NCBI GenBank assembly: GCA_014706295.1 | Contig: JACSVZ010000022.1 | Location: forward strand, 7,458,830 to 7,522,829 | Direction: 5' to 3' | Length of the DNA stretch: 64,000 nt | Origin: Lycocorax pyrrhopterus obiensis | Lineage: Eukaryota; Chordata; Aves; Passeriformes; Paradisaeidae | Part shown: positions 25,601 to 35,900 of the stretch, one piece after another | How positions within the stretch are numbered: the first letter of the stretch is position 1 | Layout of the letters: every line of letters starts with the position of its first letter | The notes under the pieces: model-generated | Database searches by the model: none | Seen by the model: only the letters and a program-made list of their open reading frames with translations | Told to the model about the DNA's origin: nothing | Translations under genes and position numbers: made by a program

Positions 25601-26359
25601 CAACCTCAGAATCGCTTCTTGTACATCAGTGAGACTCCTGCAGCCTTAGAAAGAGCTGATTGATGGTGGCTGAGGGACCAGACAAATACTCTGCTTTTTA
25701 ATTTATGTAAAGCCAACGCTGAATTTGGGCTTGTTTCTCCGTGGGGGACTTTTTGAGGGTGAGGCAATGTTTAGGAAAAGGGCAGGAGGAGGAAATTTGG
25801 GGTGACAACAGAGAATGGGCACTGGTTCAGGCACTTTGCCCTGCCAAGGCTTCACTGTGGATACTGACATGAAAGGGAGTTCTCAAGCCACAAGCTCCAA
25901 ACCTTGTGTTTTAGGAGTGTTTCTGTGGGTGAGCGAGAGGGGCATGTATTGCGGAATGGGTTCCTTTGTTTGTTTTCCCCATTTAAAACAACAAAAATAC
26001 TCTTATTATAATAAGTGCAGAAGGATGAGCGATGAGGCTTGTGCTGTAAAATCATGTTTGCTGGAAAAGTTGTCCTGTTTTCCATTGCTTAATTTCATCT
26101 GAAAAGGAAGGGCATGGATGCTGGGGAGAATACAACTACTTTCCTGGAAGTAGTTTTCCAAGCACTAGAGATGGGCCTTCCCAGGAGGGAGCAGTTTAGC
26201 TCTGTGTAAGGAGAGCAGAGTTCCCCTAATGTTTCTTTGGGGCTTAAAGGGATTCACTTTTGGTCATTGTCCCTTAATTTTCTACTCCATATCTCTTGGT
26301 AAGTTTCCCTGCAAACCCGAATTCAGTTTCTGCCCCTGTGCTGGTGCCGCAGAGACCAC
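22641..26359. other. No gene seen
   Basis: The 167-codon minus-strand frame 23018-23521 and the 116-codon + frame 23846-24196 are unrecognised. The latter lies in AT-rich sequence, where stops should be frequent. It is slightly unusual, but its residues suggest no domain. Confidence 0.55.
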
Positions 26360-27080
26360 CTGCTTACACCGTATGAGTCCCATTTCTGTGGTGCTCCTGT
26401 CCTCCTACAATGCCCCCTTGAAGAAGACCAGCTATCGGCTAACACTCAGCATCCCTCAAACAAGACTTTTCCCCCTAGATCTCTCAAGCATCATGGACAG
26501 TATTATGATCCTGCCTGTCACTCAGACCCGTGGATGTTATCTTTGACTCCTGTCTCTAGGTTCATGTCTCCAGGCAGTGTCAAACTCTGGCCACTTGTTT
26601 CTGTGCAGCCTCTCTAAAATACTGCCATTTCTGTCCCCTCTCCTGGCTCACATGCTTGCCCAGGCCGTCATCACCATGCTCCCCAGTCACTGTTACAACA
26701 TTGCTAATCCTGGCCCTGGCAAATCCAATCTCACCCTGTTCATGCATGTTCTTCATGCTTCAAAATAATCACCTGCCTTGCCTACCCCTCTCGCTGCATC
26801 TCTCTTGCACGTGGCTGCTCTTGGTTGTATCGAACATAATCTATCAGGTTTTTTCCCCCTCAAAAAGGGGACCTTTTCCCACCCAATACAGTATTTTTGT
26901 TTTGTGGTTAAGATGCCAGTTTTGGCCTCTGATCAACCCGTTGTGCCACCCTTTGTTCCCCAGCTATTAGAATCAGAAAGCACCCTCACGTGTTTCCCTG
27001 TGCCGTTCAGGCAGCTGCATCACTCTCTTCCCAGTTTCTCTTCAAAACCTCTTTTTCTTAGATTGCTGTAAACCCTTCAG
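26360..27080 (+). mobile_element. Ancient L2-like (CR1/L2 clade) LINE remnant, 3' part of the reverse-transcriptase ORF
   Basis: This is a decayed non-LTR retrotransposon fragment. Around 26492-26557 the DNA reads as the family's conserved stretch before the 'LGVIFDSSLS' motif: the translation has ILPVTQTRG, then a frame break, then a piece matching VIFDS-like codons. Further on, SLSKILPFLSPLL followed by LAQAVIT and a CYN-like triplet (26608-26700) matches the order of the family's 'RPFLS...HALVTSRLDYCN' block. The segment ending near 27070 resembles the closing 'CTTCAAAACC' portion of L2 ORF2. Stops and frameshifts interrupt it, so it is inactive. The match is from memory of L2/CR1-clade consensus sequences. 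The assignment to LINE is solid; L2 rather than another CR1-like branch is less certain. Both ends are approximate. Confidence 0.75.
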
Positions 27081-27776
27081 AGCCATGGGGCTGTTGGTGT
27101 GCTGAGCTGTCTGATGGTTGTGTGAGCAGAGTTGGTTTCCATGGACTCCCCTGGTCTGCAACATCAGCCGCTGGGTTTTGGCTTGGTGTGAGGGCTCCCT
27201 GGTTCAGAACCATCTGTTTATGCTGGCTTGGCATGGTGTCTGTCACTGTGGGTTACTGCCCCACAAAGGGAATCCACAGGTGCTGTGGTAATATGAAATA
27301 ATAATGATTTAAAGTGCAAGCATTAATAGTACTGTGTTTGTTGTTGCCCCTGCAACACTGAGCAAGCATTGGTCCTGGAGGAAGTTGGTGGGTTTTACTC
27401 TCTTTGGAAAAAATGTGGTGGAGAGCGTTCCCATTCCTACTCCACACCTTTTCCACAGGCCCTTTTCATTGCTCCATCAACCACTGAAATGAAGGGGAAG
27501 GCTTAAAAAGCGAGGTGGTAAGTGGTAGGACCAGCATTCTGCAATTCCACTTCTGGGTCTTCTGTCCACTCTGTTCAGAAATCATTGCTGGGGACTTTCA
27601 GAAAGTGAGTTGGGGTTTGTTTGTGAGAAGAGACAGGGGAATGTCATTGATCGACATCCAATTCCACCCATTTTTCTTGTTGGGATGTTCCTTGGAGAAG
27701 CCTGACCTTTTACGTGGAGTGCCCAGTGCCCTGGGCTGTGTGGCACAGGAACAAATACACACAGGTGGGGCTTTGC

Positions 27777-27794
27777 AGCACCCTCTGCTGCTGC
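27777..27794 (-). promoter_or_regulatory. CTCF-like motif, reverse orientation
   Basis: On the minus strand the segment reads GCAGCAGAGGGTGCTG, matching the CTCF core at most positions. Mismatches are at the first base and at the C just before the final GCT. Its orientation faces the forward motif near 4.6 kb, the convergent arrangement used by loop anchors. Confidence 0.22.
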
Positions 27795-27886
27795 ATTCCC
27801 GCTCAGAATCTCCTGAAACTGCCAGCCACCTGAAACCAGAGCAAACAATGGGCTTAAATCCGTTTTCTGCATAAGAGTTTTGCCTG

Positions 27887-28001
27887 TGGAAAAAAAAAAA
27901 AAAAATCAGATGCCAAAATGTCAGGCTGCAAACCCCGACTGCCAAGCAGTTCTTCTTCCTGTGAGAAGTAAGAACTCTGGTGAAAACCAAAAAAAAAAAA
28001 A
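27887..28001 (+). repeat. Two poly(A) runs about 85 bases apart
   Basis: A-runs of about 15 and 13 bases (near 27890 and 27988) flank unique sequence. They have no clear relation to a mobile element. Confidence 0.7.
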
Positions 28002-28328
28002 TTAATAATCCAGCCCTATGTCGGGAACAAAGGTCGCTGCCTCTGCAGCAGCCAAGTGTGTAGCCCAAGGCCAGTCAACATCTTGAGCCTTCTGCCGTGG
28101 CTTTGGGACCTTTTACAAAAGCTGGGCATTTTTCCAGCACTGAGCCATAGGAAGGACAGTTGACCCATGTTGCACCTGGGGCATCTCAGCCTTATTTCAG
28201 TTTCACATAAGGCTTTGTCTAGGTTTATTTTATTTAATGGGCTTTGCTTTTTTTTTTTTTTCTTCTGGTTATACTGTCACAGGAAATTCTCACTGTTCTA
28301 TTACCTTTTTCCTGTTGGAACTAGCCTT

Positions 28329-28376
28329 AAAATAAAATGAATAAATAAATACATATACATGCATATAAAAATATGC
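28329..28376 (+). repeat. AT-rich simple repeat (AAAT/ATAC-like)
   Basis: AATAAATAAATACATATACA with flanking similar units forms a degenerate tetranucleotide repeat. It is simple-sequence DNA only. Confidence 0.75.
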
Positions 28377-31300
28377 AGACAGGAAAGCTATTCGGATCTG
28401 CAGAGGCCTTGATAGCGCTGCTGATGAGGTTGCCAGCTTTCCCCCTGTCTGAGCTGAACAATTCCCCACCACCTCCCCAACCCCTGGGAACTTAAGGGGG
28501 GGTAGTTGTGAAGTTTCTAATTCTGACTACAGGTGTCTGGTTTGAAAGACACCACATGCCATGCTGTAACCTCATTTAGGAAAAGGGTAATTAAATAAAA
28601 ATACAGATGTGTTACAGTCACAGTTCCTGAACATCTGAAATGCCCGTCGCTTTTAAAAAAGTAAAGGATAAATCTCTCTAGAGGAGCACTACCCTCTCAT
28701 CTGTTGTAATATTATTCAGTATTAGTACTTTAAATAAGAAAAAGGGTTTTGAATGTCAACATCTGCTCTTAACCATCTCTTTACAGCAGGAACATTGTGT
28801 TTGAAAACAAACAAGATAGGAATGCCTGAACTCCCCTCCTTCTTCTGCTCTGCGTATCCAAATATTCCTGCCAGTGTTTACTTGTTGCATGTTCTGCTCC
28901 ATCGTTTGGAGTTTTTAAGGTGCTGTAGATTATCAAAACCAGAGGATTTATTAGACCTGCTCAGCTTTGTCTTAACAAATTGGATAGTCACTGATCCTGC
29001 CCTTTTGAATCATTAGCTTGAGAAGTGTAAGTGCCACTATATTCTGGATAAATTGCTTGAAAAGATTATTTTGAAAAAGATTAGGCAGCTTTAAGATAGG
29101 CTGTTCCCTGCTCAGTAGTAATGATGATTGTAGTAATGATAACAATAACCTAGCTACAGAATTCATCTGGGCTCAATCCAATAAAATATTTAACCCCAAG
29201 CTTAACTTTCTAAGCGTGCGTGCATCCCTGCAGCAGAGTTGAGCACATGTTGTAGCTCTTTGCTCTGTTGCTACTTAATTCCAGCATGTGCCGCTCCTGC
29301 TGTTTGTTTGAGTCGGGCTGTTTCTGGGTTCGACCCTGGAATAAACCTTTGGGATTAGCAAATACTGAAGAATTGCTAATATATTAATTATCCAGCATAA
29401 TTCAGGGGGTTGCAACAACAGCTGAGTGGTCTTGTTGCCCTGATTGTTTACTGCATGTTTTACAAGGTCGTTGGTCTCTCTTTCCCACTGCTTAACTCCC
29501 TTTTCTCTTGTGCTACTCGAGGGAAGGAGATCCACAGCTGTGAGTGGAGACTTGGCCTTGGAGGAGGAGTATGGAGGTACCAAGCCTGGTGGCATCACTG
29601 TGAATCTTACTGTGAACCTTCCCAGAAAGGCAGGGGGGTTTTCCTAAAGCCTGGCCAGTTCTAATTGTGCTATTTCTTTGAAATCTCGCTTTTATTATAC
29701 CAAAAATGTACCCCAGCACATTGCTTCTCTAGAGAGGTGCAAACCCACACATTTCTAGTCTTCGTGGTGTGGTGGAAGAGCTTAAAACATGATGTGGTTA
29801 TTATGTTCTAGGCTCCAAAATTGAAAAGCACATAAAAAAATCTTCTATATTTCTTAATAATTTTTCAGGATTTTCAAGCCAATTTCAAGGTGTTCTGAGA
29901 TTCTGCAGGTTTTGAGCACTTAGTACAATTCCTTGAGCCCCTGAAGCCTAGCTTATGGGGAATCAGATTTCTATAGAACTTTACAGAAAATTCATCCTTC
30001 CTTGCTGTGCTGAGCATTGTGGAAACACCACACGAGAAAGGGTCAGGGCTTCAAAGTCTTTACCATAAAAATGATTGTCAAAGAGTAGGAACCATGACTG
30101 CAACAGGTTTTATCTCCTCAGACCCCACCTTGCATTGCACAACTCAGAGATGCTGTCAGTCTGAGCTTTAGGCTGCTGAGGGATTTCTCTGGGCTTGGTC
30201 CTTCCACCCCTCTGTATTTGCAGCCATTTGAGAGCAGCAGTGGGCAGAAGGGAGCAGAGATCCCCAGCAGGTCCCTGAGAGTAGTGGCTTTCCAACTGGG
30301 CTCCTTGGGTTATTCTTAAACACCTACAAAATACATGAGAATCCTGCCATTGTCCCAACTGGGCTTTGAATCAGGGGCTCTCAAAGAGGATATACCATTC
30401 TCCTTTTGTTCCACACTCCCATAGCGCTCTGAAAAGAAAAGAAAGGCAAAAAAACCACTAAGTAAAAACCAAACCTGAAACATGCTTTCAGCTTTACCCC
30501 CACAGCCAGAGGTGGAAGGGATGCTTAGCCAAGATTAGAGTCTCCTAGGCTTTGTGATTTCTCCCTGTGAGTTATGTCTGCATATCAGTAGCAGTAAGTA
30601 AAGCAAAATGCAGTAGCTAGGCTGGTGTTCTGTTCAATTGCCCGGGGCCCCAACTGAAATTTAATAAGTAAACGTAAGATTTTAGTGCTTTGGAATGGAA
30701 ACTTTATGGTAACTTCTTCCTGCAGCCCCTGTTTAAGTGATGTATCACATGTACAGCCTGTGCAGTGCACCTTGGGTGCTGAATCCGGCTCTGCTGTTGT
30801 GCTGTTCCTCTCCCCAGCTGCAGCCAGGTAAATCTCCAGGTCACAGAGCAAGCTGGTACTGAATAGAGTTATGGCTGGGACATCTTCCCTGCAGCTCCAT
30901 TCACATGGACTAGGATGAGAATCCTCATGGCTGTGGCAGGTGGGACAATCTCTACTGGTGATTTTTTTGAAGTCAGGGGTTATCAAGTCGTATTCAGGGT
31001 TGGCTTATGGAGCGTAGATACTTTGGGTCATTCTTCAGATATGAAAACACAAAGCTCTTCTTTGGGATTCTCTGATTTTTTTTTTAATTATTATTATAAT
31101 TTTTTGAGACACAAATTTTTATTGCTCATGTTCGACTCACTAGTGACGATGGAGAACCCTCTCATGGGAAAACGAGAAAAGTTCCATATTTTAAATATCC
31201 ATCACTTCTGTTCACTGCTCAGGAATGGGTGAGGAGTGCATGCTCTCCTCTGCTGCCAGCTTCTGTTTTGCTGTATCTGTTATTTTACAGTTTCTTCATT

Positions 31301-33204
31301 ATGATGGCTCACAGAGACTTGTCAGCTGTTCCTCATCTCTCTCCAAGCATGAAAATCTAGTCTTGAGGGGTGTGTTTAGAATCAGATCGTATCAGGAGCT
31401 GTTGGCAGGAATGCACTGAGATGGCAAAGGGAGCTTTACCCTTTTCCCAGCTCCCTGCTACTGTTTCCCACTAGCACCAGCTGGCACAGCCCATTTGTCA
31501 GGGATTTTCTGCCTGTTACTCAATACCTCCAATATCCATGGCTGTCTTTAGGAGACGAGGAGGCTGAACAACTCTCAAGAAGTGGTGAGTTCAGTCTAAC
31601 CAGATAAAAAATAAAGGATCTTCTTTACCTTGCACAACTGACTATCCCAACTTTGTCCTTCCAGCGCGTGCAGATGATGTGCAAAGGGCCAGAAAAATAT
31701 GGAGGCCTCTCTCTAGGGAAGCACATCAAAACTAGCCATGATCTTTGTGCTCCTTGGGTAGCTCTTGCTTGCTTTTCCTGGGATAGGGCCCAAGTTGAGG
31801 CTGTCTCACTGTGCATATACAGCCACTGAGGACAGAAATTACACAAACTCTTTCAAAAACCATGTCTCTGTTTCAGCAAAGTCTTTCAAGTTCAGTCACT
31901 GAAAGGTCCCCCACGATAATAAACCCCTGTTCATTCCTTTTGCCTTCTCACGTGTGTGTTTATTTCTGTTTGCTCCTTTCTTTCTCGCAGATGGCAGATA
32001 AATCTTGTCAGTGCTTTTTTGGCTTTGCAGCCTTTTCTCAATCATCTTTCCTTTTGTATCTCCAGCAATGTGCAAATCTGGTGGTTTGCTATTTCTGCTA
32101 AGCATATTTCTTTTCCATGCAGTCTCATTGTCTCAGTCTTGTGCTTTTTTGCTGGGTGAAAGAAGAGACAAATTTCCAGTAGGCAAAAAATAAACCAGCC
32201 CCAGCTCATGAAAAAAAATGAACCCTCTTTAATCACTGCTATAAAATGTAATGGTTTGATGCGAGTTCCTTGTCAAGGTTGGAAGACTGACCAATAGGTC
32301 CCCGAGAAGCATCTTTTGATCTGTCTCCTGGATCAATTGGAATTTTATTGCACATGAGGAGAACAATACTGCATGAGCCCTTGAAATGGAGTGAACACAG
32401 ATGACATTTTTATTCATTCTCAGCCAGATTGCCTGGTATTGTGTCCCTTCTGTGAAAAATGACACTCTGGCACCAGGCCACTGACTGCAAAGCATCTTGG
32501 CATGGGCCTCCTGTTTGTCTCAGCCTGAGCTGAGCATCACCGGAGATGCCAGACTGCTGGCCACAAGCTGAGGGTGTTAAAGCACCATCTTTATCAGCAT
32601 CTCACTGCCATTTTTGGTGGGAAATACTTGAGGGAGGAGGGGTAGTTCCTGACTGTTTCGATATTTGGTGGCATCAGCAACGGTGGCTGGCTCTCCCCTC
32701 GGGACGAGCAGCAGCTCCCCTGGCTGGCAGTGATCGGCGCGTTTGTCACAGCCCTGCCAACCCTACACAAATTAGCCCTCAGAGCTTCTGAGTCTGGGCT
32801 TCCCATCTCCTTTTCCTTTCCTTGTGTCTCAAGTGGAATGTTTGAAAGCCATCAAGTGATTAGGAAGGCAAATCTGAGTGACTTCCAGTTTCATCTCAGC
32901 CATCATAGTTGCTGCAACATAGCCAAAACCTCATGGATTTCCCTCAGACTTTTCAGAGGCCAATCCCCCAGTTTGTCTGACTGGGACCTGTCATGGAATG
33001 TCTGGGGACAGCTGACACTGAGCTGTGGGTTCTGTTGTAGCAGGACACTTGGCCATCAAAACTTGGTGTGATACTGAGGCATTCCCACCATTATAGAATA
33101 GTCCATGTCATAAATCATTTCTCCAGTGTCCCTGTTGGGGGTTTCTGCCTTCTGAGAAAGGAGAAAGCGGAGGAAGATTTTCTTCTTCCAAGCACAACCG
33201 TTTA

Positions 33205-33324
33205 AGCCACCTGGACACACATTCCTGTGTAACCTGCTCCAGGTGAGCCTGCCTTGGCACAGGGGTTGGGCTGGCTGATCTCCAGAGGTCCCTTCCAACC
33301 CTAACAACTCTGTGATTCTGTGAA
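33205..33324 (+). mobile_element. CR1 LINE 3' end fragment
   Basis: This is the 3' untranslated end of a chicken-repeat-1 LINE, truncated at its 5' side as nearly all CR1 copies are. It contains the CR1 hallmark 'TGATCTCCAGAGGTCCC' followed by TTCCAACCCTAAC and the short tail TGTGATTCTGTGA. The tail's octamer-like repeat is the terminus CR1 uses in place of poly(A). Similarity to the consensus is good, so this is a moderately young copy. The 5' boundary is uncertain by a few tens of bases. Confidence 0.93.
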
Positions 33325-35399
33325 CTATTAATTTTGTAGGGTGCCCAGATTTTTACTCAATTCAAATGTTTTTTATTCCATCCAAGTAGGACTGCGGTAA
33401 GGTGTGCAACAGCCACCACTGTGCACTAGGAGACACTGGACTGAAATCTGGATGTGAGTTTGTCCTGCCTGCTGGAACCAGGCTCCCTCTGTGCCTACTG
33501 CTGTGAAATGGGTATTTCCCTAACTAAATAGTTGCATTTTTCTGAAGGAAGAACAGTATCTTTGCCTTCAGCTCTGATGCAGTGTGACATGTACCGTAGG
33601 ACCTGTCATCATTCATGAAGTCAGTTCTGTTTCAATGTTAATAAGTCCTTAATCAAGTCATTTGTTTCATCCAGGATGTCACATTTAGCAGGGAATTGTC
33701 AAATGCTTGAAAACTGGAATCATAGGAGCACTGTTTAATGCTAAGTGGTATCTGCATCATATCTGACGCCGGAACATGCCAGGAAAACATCCTTCACATT
33801 CTGCACTAATATTTCCAAGCTTTCAGGACCAATCATGGGTTGGCTGGGTATGTACATTATTTCTCTCTGTTTATGTGTGGCACACTATGATATTCTATAT
33901 TTAGTAGCTCGTTCTCACATTGCTTATCTGTTCCTTATTTTCTTTGGCGGGTTCTTTTGCTTTTTAAAATAATACTGTGCGGCATTGCACCAATCACTCG
34001 AAACCAAGATTGATGCTCTCAGTCCAACAGAAAATAATTGAAATTTAAAACTGGAGCTCCTCATTCTAGTCTGTTTGTGATATGTAAGGAAAAAGAAGAG
34101 GCTTGAGCCAAGCAGCTGCTGGTGGGATTAAGTGGGAAGCTGTCCAGAGAGACCAGGTTTATGATTATCATCTCGTGTTCTTGATGTTGTCTTCAAGAGG
34201 AACAGAGCTAAGGGCTAAAATTGTATCTCTAATGTCTAGTTCCTGTAAGCCTTTTGCATTTGAAAGGAAGAACAGGAGGTTATAGTGAACTCATGGCAAA
34301 TATTGTCCCAATGCATTTTCCTTGTTTTATTTAAATTACATTTAATATTGTGCCCGCTTCCATCTGCAAACAGGTGCATTACAGTGTCAGTGGTGATAGG
34401 AAACACACCTGTACATGCACCATCTGTTGCTACAAAGCAGCGTCATTATGTACATAATGTCTGCAAAGTGGAAGATTGAAAAGTCACTTTTTTGCCTTAG
34501 GGAACCGTTTGTATTGATATTTTAACTCTGCTCTACTGTTGTGTCCTTCTTGTGAGCCAGACCCCTTGTGGTAGTTCTGTGAAGACACAGAAGGAGTCCT
34601 GATGGTATCTGTGGGGAAAACATTTTGGTTTGGGGTTTTCCCCAGTTTCTGTCCCAAAATACTCAGTAAAGAATAGCTTAAAAAAGCAATCATAAAATAC
34701 TACTCCAGATTTTATTTTGTGTTTCCACAGCTGTTCCTGGTTCCAATCAGTTGATCAAAAATACTGAACGTATTAAGGATCCATGTTTCTTCGAAAAAAT
34801 GTTGTGTTCTCCTAAAAGCTGTTTTTCCCTATAAAATGTTCTATTTGAATTTGGTCCAAGTCATAATGAGTGCTGGAGCAATTAAAGTATCAGCCACTAT
34901 AAGGAGTCTTGGGAGCACAGGAGACAGATAGGATCAGGGTTTAAGCTACTTAAATACGTTTTATGAGAAATAAAGATTTCACGAACCTCAGTTTCAAACA
35001 AAATAGTTGACATACGCTAAGCTCAAAGTACTAAACTTCTTCTCCTGCCCTCTCCCACTAAACAAATAATGATCTATGAAATATTTAAACTTTATATCTG
35101 CGGGAAGAAAGAAAACACACTTTATTTCTATTTAAAATTTTTTGGCAGGTGCTCAGATATTTATGATAATGGGATCATAAAATGACGTGGAAAGGTTAGT
35201 GGGAAGGTGTAGTGGGAATTTTGAGTGTGACTTTGTAAAATGTCACATTTGTTAAATCTTAGTCTAAGACTCAAATTGTAGCCAGAGTGTTTGTTCATTT
35301 CCATGTGTCCCAGTATAGTTACTGTGCATTAGGAAACTCTTAAATCAACAAAGTGTTTGTGTGTAGGGCTGGATCATGCCTTCACATGCTGCAATCACT
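33325..35399. other. No gene seen
   Basis: AT-rich unique DNA with short open frames only. A possible MIR trace is near 33480. From about 34700 it grades into the homeodomain-motif-rich block. Confidence 0.55.
33435..33530 (+). mobile_element. Possible MIR-like SINE trace
   Basis: GACTGAAATCTGGATGTG, then later CCTCTGTGCCTACTGCTGTG and AAATGGGTATTTCC loosely follow the MIR order (body, CTCTGTGCCTCAG, TGTAAAATGGGGAT). This is a weak eyeball match to old repeat DNA and may be chance. Confidence 0.25.
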
Positions 35400-35900
35400 T
35401 AAATTCCTTTGATTTAATTCTTGTAACCATTGCCCTTAAAAAGAAAAAAGAAAGAAAAAGCCTTTTAAATATTTTTCATTAACACATACTATTAAGTGGG
35501 TAAGTGCCCTAAGTATATTTTAATTTAATTTAGATTTAACAGCAACATTTTTTCCCATACTAATTAAATGCCAGTTTGTTATTAAGAAAATATTTATTGA
35601 AGTTGAACTTGGTGATAGATACATATCTATCACATCACTGTTAAACCTCATTAAATAGTGTTTTAATTGCAATTTGTTTTTAATTACCATTCATTAAGCA
35701 TATTATTAAATCTAAATTGCATGCTTATGAAAGACGGGTTTGCCAATACAAGTGGCTGAGGCCCTTAACTACTGCCTTGCTTTTAGGTTCCCATAATTTG
35801 AAGTGTGTAAGGTGAAAGTTTGATCTATTTATATTATTTCTATTATTATCTCCCTCGCTGCCTGTGTCTCCCGTCTTTATTAACAGAATTAATAACATCT
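35400..35900. other. Homeodomain-motif-dense AT-rich block; candidate enhancer
   Basis: Many TAAT/ATTA cores occur within 500 bases: ATTTTAATTTAATTTAG, ACTAATTAAATG, GTTTTAATTGC, TTTTTAATTACC, CATTAAGCATATTATTAAA. There is no interspersed repeat, and the palindromic GATA site sits near its centre. This composition is typical of developmental enhancers and ultraconserved elements in vertebrates. No gene is seen. Confidence 0.35.
35612..35633. promoter_or_regulatory. Palindromic GATA site (10-bp arms)
   Basis: GTGATAGATA and TATCTATCAC form a perfect inverted repeat separated by two bases. Each arm carries GATA cores (TGATAG and AGATA) that GATA-family zinc-finger factors bind, some of them cooperatively at palindromes. 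The site lies in the AT-rich, repeat-free block 35400-35900 that resembles an enhancer. Binding is inferred from the motif only. Confidence 0.3.

Larger units (their letters stand above)
27081..33204. other. No gene seen
   Basis: Unique DNA with poly(A) runs and an AAAT repeat. Near 30811-30828 a strong acceptor (GTTCCTCTCCCCAG) is followed after ten bases by CCAG/GTAAAT, a tight acceptor-donor pair. The minus frame 27598-28068 (156 codons) crosses the A runs and is not coding-like. Confidence 0.55.

Noticed and set aside
27598..28068. 156-codon open frame on the minus strand
   Set aside because: It translates two poly(A) runs as poly-Phe stretches, so it is an artefact of low-complexity DNA.
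29325..29340. B-box-like GGTTCGACCC
   Set aside because: No A-box at the right distance and no foldable tRNA.
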